A stretch of DNA of 64,000 bases from DATFDN01 sp963818725 (GTDB lineage: Bacteria; Pseudomonadota; Alphaproteobacteria; Acetobacterales; Acetobacteraceae), in assembly GCA_963818725.1 (NCBI GenBank), contig CAWFTU010000023.1, forward strand, positions 186,001 to 250,000, in the 5' to 3' direction. Numbering within the stretch: the first letter of the stretch is position 1; every line of letters begins with the position of its first letter. The notes under the pieces were generated by a model. It saw nothing but the letters and a program-made list of their open reading frames with translations, was not told where the DNA came from and ran no database searches. The translations under genes were made by a program, and so were the position numbers. Below are positions 26,543-36,297 of this stretch, piece after piece.

Positions 26543-26782
26543 TCGCGCTGCAGTCTGACGTTCGGGTCTACCTGGCCTGCGGCTACACCGACATGAGAAA
26601 GGGCATGCAGGGTCTGGCGATGCTGGTGCAGCAGGTGCTGGCGGAGGATCCGTTCAATGGCGCGCTGTAAGCGTCCGCTGAAGCTTCCGATTACCCACAT
26701 TTTGGCCGTGTTCGGGCCCTTGACGGTGCCTTGCTGGATGTGACGCGCTACCTGCGACGAGGTCGCGTGGCGTGAGGCTGCG

Positions 26783-28234
26783 ATGTCGGACGCGATGCCG
26801 AAAGCGAGCGGCAGCGGTTCGAGGGCGGGCGCTGTCAAAGGGCCATCTTGGATCGATGCTGAAGTATCGGGGTGCGCACTTGGGGACAAGCGCCTATGCG
26901 ACCGATTGCGGCGGCGGCTGCATCAGCTCGAGGGGGCGATGGGCGCTCCGCTGCCGCTGGCCTGTCAGGACTGGGCGAACACGAAGGCGGCCTATCGCTT
27001 CCTCTCGAGTGAGCGGTTCGGAGAGGACGCGATCCTGGCAGGGCACTTCCAGGCGACCGCCAGCCGCTTTGCGGCCACGGCTGGCCTGGTCCTCGTGGTC
27101 CAGGACACGACCGCGTTCAGCTTCCGCTGGGCCAAGCCGGGGACCATCGGCGCGATCGGCCGCGTGCCGATCGGGCGGGATCGTGACGGCAACCCTCGTG
27201 CCCACACGCGATGCGGGTTGTTGATGCACGCGAGCCTCGTGGTCACGCCCGAGGGGCTGCCGCTCGGCCTCGCCGCGGCCCAGTTCTGGACCCGCAAGGC
27301 GTTCAAGGGGGCAAACGAACTGAAGCGCCACGTCAACCCGACAAGGGTGCCGATCGAGGAGAAGGAGAGCATTCGCTGGCTGTCGAGCCTGGCGCAGTCC
27401 AGCGCGCTGCTCGGTGATCCGGGGCGCTGCGTCTACGTCGGCGATCGGGAGAACGACATCTACGAGTTCTTTTGCGCCGCGTGGGAGGCGGGCGCGCATT
27501 TCCTCGTTCGTACCTGCGTGGATCGACTGGCGGGCGATGGACGCCGCACGGTCGCTCGCGTGATGGCCCGGGTTCCGGTTGCGGGGCAGCACCGGATCGC
27601 GGTCACGGCGGAGGACGGCAGTGTCGCCGAGGCCGTGCTCAAGCTCCGCTACAGGCGGGTGCACATCCTGCCGCCGATCGGCAAGCAGAAGCGCTACCCC
27701 GCCCTCGACCTGACGGTGATCCACGCGCGGCAGCCGCGCGGGCGCGACCGCATCGACTGGAAGCTCGTGACCGATCTGGCCGTCACCTCACCCGAGGCGG
27801 CGGTCGAAAAGCTGCAGTGGTACGCCCAGCGCTGGAAGGTCGAGCTCTTCCACAAGATCCTGAAATCCGGCTGTCGCGTCGAGGCGGCACGGCTGCGGAC
27901 TGCCGAGCGGCTGGCCAAGCTGATCGCGGTGTTCTGCATCCTCAGCTGGCGCATCTTCTGGACGACGATGATCAACAGGACCGCGCCGCATGCCCCGCCA
28001 CGCTTGGCACTGACGGGGGCGGAAATCACCGTCATCGACCGCGCGGTGCGCGACCGGCCCACCATACCCGGCGAGAAGACCCTGTCGCACTATCTCATGA
28101 AAGTCGCCTGCCTCGGCGGCTATCTCGCCCGCGCGCGGGACCCGCCACCCGGCAACGCCGTGATGTGGCGAGGTTGGTCCCGCCTCATGGACATGATGCT
28201 CGGAGCGGACCTGATGCAGGCAAAATGTGGGTAA
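26783..28234 (+). CDS. IS50/Tn5-like transposase (IS4 family)
   Basis: The 483-residue protein aligns by eye with the Tn5 transposase layout: N-terminal DNA-binding region (SWIDAEVSGCALGDKRLCDR), the first catalytic Asp in VVQDTTAFSF, the second in YVGDRENDIYEFF, and the glutamate in the YREK-like signature YAQRWKVELFHKILKSGC. The C-terminal dimerisation helix region is present. No frameshift is seen and length is normal, so it is probably functional. Its stop codon lies at the inner edge of the right terminal repeat, where the IS3 has inserted. Confidence 0.9.
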   Translation: MSDAMPKASGSGSRAGAVKGPSWIDAEVSGCALGDKRLCDRLRRRLHQLEGAMGAPLPLACQDWANTKAAYRFLSSERFGEDAILAGHFQATASRFAATAGLVLVVQDTTAFSFRWAKPGTIGAIGRVPIGRDRDGNPRAHTRCGLLMHASLVVTPEGLPLGLAAAQFWTRKAFKGANELKRHVNPTRVPIEEKESIRWLSSLAQSSALLGDPGRCVYVGDRENDIYEFFCAAWEAGAHFLVRTCVDRLAGDGRRTVARVMARVPVAGQHRIAVTAEDGSVAEAVLKLRYRRVHILPPIGKQKRYPALDLTVIHARQPRGRDRIDWKLVTDLAVTSPEAAVEKLQWYAQRWKVELFHKILKSGCRVEAARLRTAERLAKLIAVFCILSWRIFWTTMINRTAPHAPPRLALTGAEITVIDRAVRDRPTIPGEKTLSHYLMKVACLGGYLARARDPPPGNAVMWRGWSRLMDMMLGADLMQAKCG

Positions 28235-28317
28235 GAGGTGGCCGGCCAAATTCGGACAGGTCGATAAGTGGAAACCGTGCCTGAAAGCGGCGAGTATGCC
28301 GCGGATCAGGAGCGACG

Positions 28318-28629
28318 ATGACGGGACGTACACGCCGGACCCATGCCCCGGGCTTCAAGGCCAAGGTGGCGCTGGCCGCTATCAAGGGCGAGAAGACGCT
28401 GGCCGAGTTGGCACAGCAATACGATGTGCACCCCAACCAGATCACCGCCTGGAAGGGTCAGTTGGTTGATGCGGCTGCCGGGGTATTTGGCGGGAGCGGA
28501 ACCGCGGCGGAGGCGACACCGGCGGTCGATCTGAAGGTGCTGCACGCCAAGATCGGCGAGCTGACCCTGGAGAACGATTTTTTGGCCGGTGCGCTCGGCA
28601 AAGCCGGCCTGCTGAGCGCAAAGCGATGA
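28318..28629 (+). CDS. IS3 OrfA (helix-turn-helix subunit)
   Basis: The 103-residue protein has the HTH (GFKAKVALAAIKGEKTLAEL, QQYDVHPNQITAWKGQL) and a leucine-zipper-like helix (LKVLHAKIGELTLENDFLAGAL) of IS3 OrfA. Its stop overlaps the OrfB start in ATGA at 28626-28629. In IS3 elements OrfA alone regulates and the OrfAB fusion is the transposase; a fusion by slippage is possible but I see no clear A-rich slippery site here. Confidence 0.88.
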   Translation: MTGRTRRTHAPGFKAKVALAAIKGEKTLAELAQQYDVHPNQITAWKGQLVDAAAGVFGGSGTAAEATPAVDLKVLHAKIGELTLENDFLAGALGKAGLLSAKR

Positions 28630-29453
28630 TCGATCGGCGCCATGAACTGCCGCTGGCGCGGCAGGCGGCGTTGCTGCGGCTCAGCCGGAGCAACCTCTAC
28701 TATGAACCTCGGCCCGTGCCGGCGGCGGAGCTTGCGATCATGCGCCGGATCGACGCACTGCATCTCGATTACCCGTTCGCAGGTAGCCGGATGCTGCGTG
28801 ATCTGCTGCGCGGCGAGGGCGTTGTCATCGGCCGTGACCTGGTGCGGACGATGATGCGGCGGATGTGCATCGAGGCGCTGTATCGCCGGCCGAACACCTC
28901 GAAGGCCGCGCCGGGACACAAGATTTACCCATACCTGCTGCGGGGTCTGACGATCGAGCGGCCCAACCAGGTTTGGTGCATGGATATCACGTACATCCCG
29001 ATGGCGCGTGGCTTCGTCTATCTGGCGGCGGTGGTGGACTGGTACAGCCGTCGGGTTCTGGCGTGGCGGCTATCGATCAGCATAGAGGAGGATTTCTGCC
29101 TGGCGGCGGTTGAAGAAGCGCTTGCCAAGCACGGCCGGCCGGACATTTTCAACACTGACCAAGGCAGCCAGTTCACCGGGACTGCTTTCACCGGCCTGCT
29201 GCTGGCGAACAAGATCGCCATCAGCATGGACGGCCGCGGCGCCTGGCGGGACAACGTGTTTGTCGAGCGGCTCTGGCGGTCGGTAAAATACGAGGAGGTC
29301 TATCTGCGGGCTTATAACAGTGTCACCGAGGCGCGCGCATCGATTGGCCGATATCTCGACTTTTACAATCGCAAACGGCCCCATTCGAGCCTTGACGCCC
29401 GGACACCGGACCACGCCTACTTCACCCACCTGCAGCAACGAGCGGCAGCATGA
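28626..29453 (+). CDS. IS3 OrfB (DDE transposase)
   Basis: The 275-residue protein has the HTH_21 region (YPFAGSRMLRDLLRGEG) and an integrase core with the three acidic residues in VWCMDITYIPM, FNTDQGSQFTG and FVERLWRSVKYEEVYL, then the usual IS3 end LDFYNRKRPHSSLDARTPD. It is complete. The closest match by eye is the group with RYLDFYNxRRPHSSLD common in alphaproteobacteria. Confidence 0.92.
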   Translation: MIDRRHELPLARQAALLRLSRSNLYYEPRPVPAAELAIMRRIDALHLDYPFAGSRMLRDLLRGEGVVIGRDLVRTMMRRMCIEALYRRPNTSKAAPGHKIYPYLLRGLTIERPNQVWCMDITYIPMARGFVYLAAVVDWYSRRVLAWRLSISIEEDFCLAAVEEALAKHGRPDIFNTDQGSQFTGTAFTGLLLANKIAISMDGRGAWRDNVFVERLWRSVKYEEVYLRAYNSVTEARASIGRYLDFYNRKRPHSSLDARTPDHAYFTHLQQRAAA

Positions 29454-30890
29454 CTTTCGCCGCCGTTGTCGGGTCGTCGCTCCGGTCGGGCTACGCCCTC
29501 CCTGCGCGACGACCCGACAACGGCATATTGCGGAACCAATCGGCAGGGGATCCACTTATCGAAGGCGAAACGCTGTCTCGACAAAGCCGACCACCTCTGT
29601 AATCGGAAGTCCGTGGACGCCGCGGCAATCTGCTGAAGCTGGTGTGGCATGACGGCATCGGCCTGTGCATGCTGACCAAGCGGCTGGAGCGCGGTCATTT
29701 TATCTGGCCGATGACGAGCACGGGCTCGATCGCGCTGTCGGCTGGGCAGTTGTCGACGCTGCTGGAAGGCTGCGAGTGGCGGGCGAGTGCGCGCAACCTG
29801 AGGCCGGAGTTGGCCGGCTGATCTGAACCTGCCGTGCTCACGCTGGAGTCATTGGCTGCGACGCGACGGCGTGCGTCATCATCATCGCGTTGTGCAGATC
29901 GACCTCGCGGCCTTGCCTGACGATCCGGCTGTCCTGCAGCGGATGCTGCAGGAGATTGTGCCTGAACTGCAAGCCGAGAACGAGAAGCTATGGCTGCTGA
30001 TCCAGCGGCTGCTGCGCCACCGTTATGGTCCGCGTTCGGAGAAGCTCGACCTCGATCAACTGCAGCTTGTCCTTGAGGACGTGGAGCAATCCGCCGCCGA
30101 AAGCGAGGCGGCCAAAGATGCAGCGGAGCCGCCGGAGAGACGGCCGCGCGCAGAGGTTGCCAACCGCAATCGCGGTGTGTTGCCGGCACACCTGCCGCGC
30201 TACGAGGTCGTCATCGACATTGGCGACAAGCAATGCCCTTGCTGCGGTAGTGCGCTGCATATGATCGGTGAAGACCGCACGGAGCAGCTCGACCTGGTTC
30301 CTGCCCAACTGCGCGTGAAGGTGGTGTGCCGGCCACGCTATGGATGCCGCGCCTGCGAGGGCGCTGTGGTGCAAGCCCCCGCGCCGGAGCGGCCGATCGA
30401 TGGCGGCATGGCGACGGAAGCGCTGGTGGCGCACATCGTGGTCAGCAAGTTCTGCGACGCATTGCCGCTCTACCGGCAGGCACAAATGCTCAAGCGGCAG
30501 GGTATCACATTGGACCGTTCGACGCTGAGCGTCTGGGTGGGACGCGCGTGCTGGTGGCTGACGCCGCTGTATGAGCTGGTGCTCGGTTCGGTGCTGTCGT
30601 CGGACAAGGTGTTCGCCGATGAGACGACGCTGCCGGTGCTCGAACCCGGCAGGGGAAAGACCAAGACCGGCCGGCTGTGGTGCTACGCGGTCGACGATCG
30701 ACCCTGGGCCGGATCCACGCATCCGGCAGCAGCGTACGTCTACTCCGAGGACCGCAGGGGCGAGCATCCGGCCACGCACCTGGCGACATTCAGAGGCACA
30801 CTGCAGGTGGATGGCTATGCCGGGTTCAGCGGCCTGGTCGAGGCGCGCGAGGATGCCTCGATCAAGCTGGCATTCTGTTGGGCGCACACC

Positions 30891-32498
30891 ATCCGAACGC
30901 AATCCACCTTTGGGGATGGGTGGCCCGTTCCGTGGGGGTTGTCCGCGCAGCGGGATGACATGCTGGATCTCCACCGTATCGTCATGGACAATAATGCGGT
31001 CGACCACCAGTTTGAGGATCGCCTGCTGTTCACTGACGCTGGCTGTCTGCAACCGGGCGGCAACGCGCTCACTGAAGGCGATGAGATTGGTCATGGTCTC
31101 CCGGGCCCGTAACTGCTGTTCGCGCAGGCGATAGTGCCGCTCGTATTGCTGTTCGGCTGCCAATCGCTGGTCGGCGAGCGCCCGGCGATGACTGGACAGC
31201 TCCTCCAGGCTGATGACCTCGGCCTGATAGGCTTCCAGCAGTCGCCGGTCCGCCCGGTTCACCCGCTCGATGCGGGCCCGCAGTTGATCGCCGAGGCTGT
31301 CCTGCCGGTGATCGGTGCCTCCGCTCGTGAGGCGCTCGAACTGCGCCAGGATTTGGGCGGGGTCTCTGAGGAGGTCAACCACGTGGGTCCAGACTGCGTG
31401 CTCCAGCGCGTCGGCTTCGATGCGCCCGCGCGGGCATCTCGTCTCACGGCCTGTTGTCAGCGGGTCAGTGCCTGCACAACGGTAGTACCGCCTGCCAGGA
31501 CGCCCGTCATGACCTGGAAAATAGCAGCCGTGAATCCCTAAGCCACAGCTGCCACACTTGAGCAGACACCGCAGCAGATAATCATGCTTCTTGTTCCGGC
31601 GGAATGCCATCGCCGCATTGCGCGCGAGCGCGTCATGCACACAATCCCAGGTCTGCCGGTCAACCAGCGGTGGGGCCGGAATGGCAATCCACTGCTCCGC
31701 TGGCCGGGGACGCCGGCAGCTGCGCTCGCTGCTCCGGCGCGACCGACGGCGCGGCTGCTTGGGGACGGTATACTCGAAGCGATTGGCGTAGGCTGTACCT
31801 ATATAGACAGGGTCGGTCAGAATGTGGTGCACCACGGATGATGCCCATTGCTGGCGGCCCGATCGGGTCACCCAGCATCCGGCGTTCAGCCGCTTGAGGC
31901 ATTGCCGAATGGTCAGGCCCTCATCGAGCACCCAGGCATAGAGTTGGCGGACCATGTTGGCCTCCGCCTCGTCGACGACAAGCCGGGCGGGCATGCCATC
32001 ACGAGCACCCTCGTGGCGATAGCCGTAGGGAACCTTGGCACTGATGATATGGCCATCGCGCGCCTTCTGCAGCTTGCCGCGACGGAACCGCTCAGCCAAA
32101 ACGGCCCGCTCATACTCGGCGATGGCACCTTGAATTTGCAGCAGCAGTTGGTCGTTCGGGTCATCCGAGATGGGGTGGTGCAGGAATGCAACCTCGCAGT
32201 CAGCGCGGCGAAACTCCTCCATCAATAGCACCTGATAGGCGTACTTGCGGGCGAGGCGGTCAGGGCTGGAGACGGCCACGATGTCGAGATCCGAATCGCG
32301 GACGGCATCGCGCAGCGCATCCAGTGCCGGGCGATCCAGCCGCGAGCCGCTGTAACCGTCATCGCGGAAGACATGCCTCTCGGCCAGGGTATGACCTTGA
32401 GAGCACACCCAGTCTCGCAGGGCCGCGATCTGGCTCTCAATGGTTTGCTGTCTCTCCTGACGCTCGGTGGAAACGCGGGCATAGATCGCGACGCGCAT
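30891..32498 (-). CDS. Large serine recombinase
   Basis: MRVAIYARVSTERQERQQTI begins the resolvase domain; the nucleophile is Ser10 in ARVSTERQ, followed by VVAVSSPDRLARK and LLLQIQGAIAEYER. Then come the recombinase domain (KVPYGYRHEGARDGMPARLV), a zinc ribbon (LLKCGSCGLGIHGCYF, RYYRCAGTDPL with CPRGR) and a long coiled coil (RVNRADRRLLEAYQAEVISL). The family end IPKGGLRSDG is encoded in the terminal repeat itself, and no stop codon lies inside the element: the frame runs on through antisense tnpC to 29988, which adds about 300 foreign residues. SD-like AGGAAGAT precedes the start. Confidence 0.88.
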
Positions 32499-32501
32499 GA
32501 T

Positions 32502-32699
32502 TCATCTTCCTGATTGGGAGACATGGGCTGTGTCGGCCCGCCGTGGCGGGTCATCTGGGATGGGCCGCGGCGGCTGGGAGGATCGATCACCGATCAGGCG
32601 GCGATAGACCTGGTCGAGCCGCTCCGGACCATCACGGGTACGGACGGCGACGGAGTGGATGATCCAGCTTGGTGCAGCGGCAGGCGAACCATGAGGCAT
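32502..32699 (-). CDS. Small ORF ahead of the serine recombinase
   Basis: The 65-residue frame starts MPHGSPAAAPSWIIHSVAVR and has TRDGPERLDQVYRRLIGDRS in the middle, then a proline-rich tail. It ends three bases before the recombinase start, so the two would be co-transcribed. The charged central block looks like a real helical segment, and may be an accessory protein of the element; no family is recognised. The frame is open upstream to 32849. Confidence 0.4.
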   Translation of the reverse strand: MPHGSPAAAPSWIIHSVAVRTRDGPERLDQVYRRLIGDRSSQPPRPIPDDPPRRADTAHVSQSGR

Positions 32700-33475
32700 G
32701 AGGCAGTTCCTGTGATGAACTGCCTCACCAAACCGCCATGCCCTGATCTCAGCTGGCCAGCCGCCTCCGCCGCCGCAATGCCGCTGGAGCGGCGAAGGGA
32801 AGGGAGAGAACGAAACGCAAATCGTCGATTGTGTTCGGATGGTCCACACCCGGAGACCGTTCTATGAGTTCTATACCTCCACCCAGTCGCCGCTAGCGGC
32901 TGACGTGCTGGCACGCATCGCCAAGCTCTATGAGATCGAGGCCGACATCCGCGGCCAGCCGCCCGATGTGCGCCGGGGCGTTCGTCAGCTGCGAAGTCGG
33001 CCACTGGTCGAGGACCTGCACCTTTGGCTGCAGGACCACGTGCCGCGCGTGCCGAGCTGGTCCGACCTGGCGAAAGCCATGCGATATGCGCTGCGCCACT
33101 GGGACGGGCTGATCCTGTATCTCGACGACGGACGTCTGGAGATGGATACCAACGTCGTCGAGCGTGCTATCAGACCAGTGACCATTACGAGAAAGAATTC
33201 GTTATTCGCTGGCTCCGACGCCGGAGCCCGCCGTTGGGCGGAGGCAGCCAAGGTTCCGTCGGCCATGGCCGATGGAAAGCTGCCGGAGGGGATCGCCAAT
33301 ACATTGATCCAGAGCTGCAAGCTCAACGGCGTCGAGCCGCTCGCCTATCTCACCGACGTCCTGCAGCGGATCATCTCCGGGCGAACCAAGAACCACGAGC
33401 TGCACGCACTGCTGCCATGGAATTGGCTTCCGCCAACCATGCTCGCTGCCGCATAGCGCCGCTACCGCAGCTTAC

Positions 33476-33896
33476 CTCGCCGCCTCGTCGTCCGGTCAAT
33501 CGGCCAAAGCCGTGGTGCCGCCGCGCCGGTTACCGCGTTGGCGGGGGAGAACGCCTTGGGGCTGCTCATCTATCCAGCGGAACGAACCTGGCGGGCCCTC
33601 CGGCCGCGCCACTGTCGGTCTTGCTCATGCGCCGCCTGTCTGCCCCAGCCCACCAATGAGGGCAACAGCGGCCTAGGGTCCCAGGAGGCGCCCCTCTCCT
33701 GCTGGGGGAGCTGGCGTGTCAACGACCGCGTGTCAAAAACCCAGTCACAGTGGGCAAGGAGCGAGACATTGGTTGGACGGAACGGCTACGCCGAGGGCGT
33801 AGGTCGTGGAGGCCTGAGTGGGAGGCAGGCAGGGGTGTCCTTTCGAGCCGGCGGGCATGAAGTAGCCCGTCGGACAAACAACGAAAGGAGACCACC
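33476..33896. other. Non-coding left region of the IS91 element
   Basis: No gene is seen. The segment ends in GAAAGGAG, the ribosome binding site of the tyrosine recombinase at 33897. IS91 elements carry their replication terminus or origin sequences in such flanks, but I cannot point to the exact end. A short direct pair GTGTCAACGACC / GTGTCAAAAACC lies at about 33716 and 33731. Confidence 0.35.
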
Positions 33897-34740
33897 ATGT
33901 CGCCACAGCGTGCGCGGATGATCGAAGACATGATCCTGGCCGGGTTGGCTCAGGGGACACAGAAGCTCTACGTTCACGCGGTGCGCCGCTTGGCTGCACA
34001 TTACCACCGCTCGCCGGATCTGCTCAGCGAGGGCGAGGTTCGCGGCTACCTGCTCGACTTGCGCCAGCGCGGGGTGGCACGCGGCACCTTCCAGACCAGT
34101 CATTACGGCCTTCGCTTCTTCTACCAGCACACGCTCGGCCGTGCCTGGGGGCTGTTCGGGGAAAAAAAGGATCGCCTCGCCCCGACAGAAGCGGCTGCCT
34201 GACGCGCTGACGGACGATCAGGTCCGCCAGCTGCTCTGCGGCACCCGCAACCCGGTCCACAAGACGTGCCTTGCCGTTATGTATGCGTGCGGTCTGCGCA
34301 TCAGCGAGGCCACCACGCTGGAGGTCGGCGCCGTCGACCGGGCCAACCAGGTGCTGCACATCGTCGGCAAGGGCAACAAGGAGCGGCTGGTGCCGCTGCC
34401 ACAGCCGGTTCTCGACGCGTTGGGCCGGCTGTGGCGGACCCATCGCAACCGCCGCTGGCTGTTCCCCAACCACTACGGTGACGCGCCGCTCAACAATCGT
34501 GTGCTGTCGCGCACCTTCGTCGCCGCCGCCGCCGCGGCAGGCATCCCGCGCCGGGTGACCCCACATTGTCTGCGCCACTCCTACGCGACACGGCTGATCG
34601 AGAACGGCGTCGACATCCGTGTCGTGCAGATCGTGCTCGGCCACGCCAGCATCGCCACTACCGCCATCTACACCCACCTGACCACACCCCTCCGGGCGTC
34701 GCTGCACAACCTGCTCGATCGGTTGATGACCGGCCTCTGA
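33897..34740 (+). pseudogene. Tyrosine recombinase of IS91, frameshifted at an A7 run
   Basis: The first frame (33897 to about 34165) reads MSPQRARMIEDMILAGLAQG, ending in the SAM-like domain AHYHRSPDLLSEGEVRGYLL and HYGLRFFYQHTLGRAWGLFG. After the run GGGGAAAAAAAGG at 34159-34171 the correct frame is +1: RLPDALTDDQVRQLLCGTRN, the Arg in YACGLRISEATTLEV, then HCLRHSYATRLIENG and the Tyr in HASIATTAIYTHL. All catalytic residues (R, HxxR, H, Y) are present. One A fewer would fuse both halves into a 280-residue XerC/D-like protein. Such integrases often precede IS91 transposases. Confidence 0.85.
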
Positions 34741-34749
34741 GGCGCGGCC

Positions 34750-35874
34750 GTGATCGAGGTCGCCGAGGTGTTCCGCCGCTTCGCGGCGGACGACGTCTCG
34801 GCGCACGGCGCCTCGATGCTGCCCTCGCATCGGCGCGCCATCGACGACGTCCTCGCCTGTCGCACCGCAGCGCTCGGCGGCCAGGTCTGGCGCTGCGAGC
34901 AGTGCGACGCCGAGGTGTTCTCCTGCCACTCCTGCCGCAACCGCAGCTGCCCCAAGTGCCACACCGCTCAGACCCGGGAATGGCTCGAACGGCGTCAGGC
35001 GGAGATGCTGCCGGTGCCGTACTTCCACATCACCGTCACCGTGCCCGCCGAGCTGCGCGAGGTGCTGCGTGCCAACCAGCGCGACGGCTACGCCGCGCTG
35101 ATGCAGGCCAGTGCCGCGGCGATCATCGAACTCGCGCGCGATCCGCGTTACGTCGGTGGCACTGTCGCCGTGCTCGCCGTGCTGCACACCTGGACCCAGC
35201 AGCTGAACGTGCACCCGCATGTTCATTGTCTGGTCAGCGGCGGCGGGATCTCTGAGGCCGGCAGCACCTGGCATCCGGCACGACGGAAGTTCCTGCTCCC
35301 CATTAAGGCTCTCGCCAAGCTGGTGCGCGGCAAGTTCCGCTCGTTGCTGCAGCGAAAGCGCCCTGATCGCGTCATTCCCGACGTGGTTTGGCGCGTGCCT
35401 TGGATCCTTCATGTCACCGCCTGGGGAAACGGCGAGCAGGCCGTGCTCGACTACCTCGCCCGCCATGTCTTTCGTATCGCTCTCACCAACGCCCGCATCG
35501 TCGGCCTCGACGACCAAACGGTCACGATCCTATACAAGGAACGCAAGGCCGGCCGGGCGCGAACCTGCCGCCTTAGCGGCGACGAGTTCATGCGCCGCTT
35601 CCTCCAGCACGTTCTGCCGCGCGGCTTCCACAAGGTCCGCTACTTCGGTCTGTGGCATCCCGCTCACCGCCACAGCGCTGCAAGAGTCCGGCAGATGCTG
35701 CAACTCCAGGCGTCACCCAAGCTCGATCCGTCGCAGGACCCCAACGTCCCGCCGCTTGTGCTGCCTGACGCAGAGCCGGCGCCGCCGATCGAGCCGATGA
35801 TCTGTCCGCATTGTCGCCAAGGCTGGTTGATCCTCATTCGCAGGCTCACGCCGCGCCAGGCCATGGCACCATGA
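34750..35874 (+). CDS. IS91-family rolling-circle transposase
   Basis: The 374-residue protein has the N-terminal zinc-binding region (WRCEQCDAEVFSCHSCRNRS, CPKCHTAQTREWL), the HUH-type metal motif in QLNVHPHVHCLVSGGG and a Y2-type region further on (KVRYFGLWHPAHR). It starts with GTG at 34750, ten bases after the recombinase stop, so it is in the same operon. The protein is complete and would move DNA by single-strand rolling-circle transfer. Confidence 0.9.
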   Translation: MIEVAEVFRRFAADDVSAHGASMLPSHRRAIDDVLACRTAALGGQVWRCEQCDAEVFSCHSCRNRSCPKCHTAQTREWLERRQAEMLPVPYFHITVTVPAELREVLRANQRDGYAALMQASAAAIIELARDPRYVGGTVAVLAVLHTWTQQLNVHPHVHCLVSGGGISEAGSTWHPARRKFLLPIKALAKLVRGKFRSLLQRKRPDRVIPDVVWRVPWILHVTAWGNGEQAVLDYLARHVFRIALTNARIVGLDDQTVTILYKERKAGRARTCRLSGDEFMRRFLQHVLPRGFHKVRYFGLWHPAHRHSAARVRQMLQLQASPKLDPSQDPNVPPLVLPDAEPAPPIEPMICPHCRQGWLILIRRLTPRQAMAP

Positions 35875-36297
35875 TCCACAGCATATGCCTCCGTCGCCAC
35901 CGCCCGGTCTTGCCACTGCGTGCTCCGGCACGCCATGGAGATCCACTGTCACCAACGCAACCAACGGCCCGAACCTTGGCTCACATGACGCCACTGACCA
36001 TCTTGAAAGCGCTGATTCCGATTGTGACGCTGCGGTCCGGCTCCCCAGGCGACGCCGACAGAGCGCCGATCATCAGCCTGGACACCGACCGCCCTGGGTG
36101 AAATCTCCATAGCGCTCCATCCGACCCCCAAAGCCCCGCGTTCGTCCAACGGAGCCTCTGCGGCGGCTTCGCGCCGCAGAAACTCTTAATTCGTTTGTGA
36201 TACGTGGCTCAGGCGGCATCATTGCACGAACAACGCTGCTTACTGCATCGCCTAAAACTGTCGGCTCCGGGAGGTCACTCCACTCTGTCGCCACCAC
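35875..36297. other. Non-coding right flank of IS91 and gene end
   Basis: No gene is seen in this 423-bp stretch. It probably holds the IS91 right end and the 3' flank of the next gene on the minus strand. I could not place the IS91 terminus. Confidence 0.4.

Larger units (their letters stand above)
28234..29598 (+). mobile_element. IS3-family element, complete
   Basis: Ends AGAGGTGGCCGG (28234) and CCGACCACCTCT (to 29598) are inverted repeats, flanked by a 3-bp duplication GTA (28231-28233 and 29599-29601). It lies in the right terminal repeat of the IS50-like element. A separate remnant of the same left end is at 50830. The two genes overlap in the usual way. Confidence 0.88.
26684..29609 (+). 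mobile_element. IS50-like (IS4 family) element with an IS3 in its right end
   Basis: A perfect 21-bp inverted repeat beginning CTTCCGATTACCC lies at 26684-26704; its right copy is CAAAATGTGGGTA (28221-28233) continued by ATCGGAAG (29602-29609), the two parts being separated by the IS3 element. No target duplication is seen around the whole. The transposase gene is 26783-28234. Confidence 0.85.
26539..29821 (+). pseudogene. tnpB: IS66 TnpB, split by an IS50-like plus IS3 nest
   Basis: The first part (26539-26667) reads MIALQSDVRVYLACGYTDMR then KGMQGLAMLVQQVLAEDPFNGAL. The second part (29612-29821) reads RGRRGNLLKLVWHDGIGLCM and ends RNLRPELAG. Together they make the standard IS66 TnpB (YhgA-like/PF05717). 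At the left break, a 17-bp piece GTAAGCGTCCGCTGAAG (26667-26683) that looks like an IS66 terminus lies before the IS50-like end and is not explained by the tnpB sequence. Confidence 0.85.
30891..32844 (-). mobile_element. Serine-recombinase element in IS66 tnpC
   Basis: The ends ATCCGAACGCAATC (30891) and its near-inverse ATTGTGTTCGGAT (about 32828-32840) mark the borders, and CACACC is present at both junctions (30885-30890 and 32845-32850). The element encodes one large serine recombinase and one small ORF before it. It has no DDE transposase. CACACC could be a shared crossover core, as serine recombinases do not normally make 6-bp duplications. Confidence 0.75.
26111..33456 (+). mobile_element. 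IS66-family element, interrupted by three other elements
   Basis: The genes tnpA, tnpB and tnpC follow in the standard order, with ATGA overlap between tnpA and tnpB. tnpB is split by an IS50-like element that itself holds an IS3, and tnpC is split by a serine-recombinase element. A terminal-repeat-like GTAAGCTGCGGTAGCGGCG (inverted) lies just after tnpC at about 33457-33475. I could not find a matching left end before 26111. Confidence 0.8.
29871..33456 (+). pseudogene. tnpC: IS66 TnpC transposase, split by a serine-recombinase element
   Basis: The 5' part (29871-30890) has the coiled-coil N-terminus (LQRMLQEIVPELQAENEKLW), the zinc-finger-type CPCCGSALHMIGEDRTEQLD region, VFADETTLPVLEPG (first Asp) and YAGFSGLVEAREDASIKLAF then CWAHT. 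The 3' part (32845-33456) resumes HTRRPFYEFYTSTQSPLAAD, and carries LYLDDGRLEMDTNVVERAIR, AIRPVTITRKNSLFAGSDAG and the end LLPWNWLPPTMLAAA. Removing the insert rejoins CWAHT-RRPF exactly. The start is a GTG at 29871. Confidence 0.88.

Noticed and set aside
29988..30890. Apparent C-terminal extension of the serine recombinase
   Set aside because: The extension is antisense to IS66 tnpC and lies outside the element end; it is read-through, not a domain.
34024..35517. 497-codon minus-strand frame opposite IS91
   Set aside because: Shadow of the tyrosine recombinase and IS91 transposase, low-complexity composition.
35875..36297. Short plus-strand frames after the IS91 transposase
   Set aside because: No start with a ribosome binding site and no recognisable protein; treated as non-coding flank.
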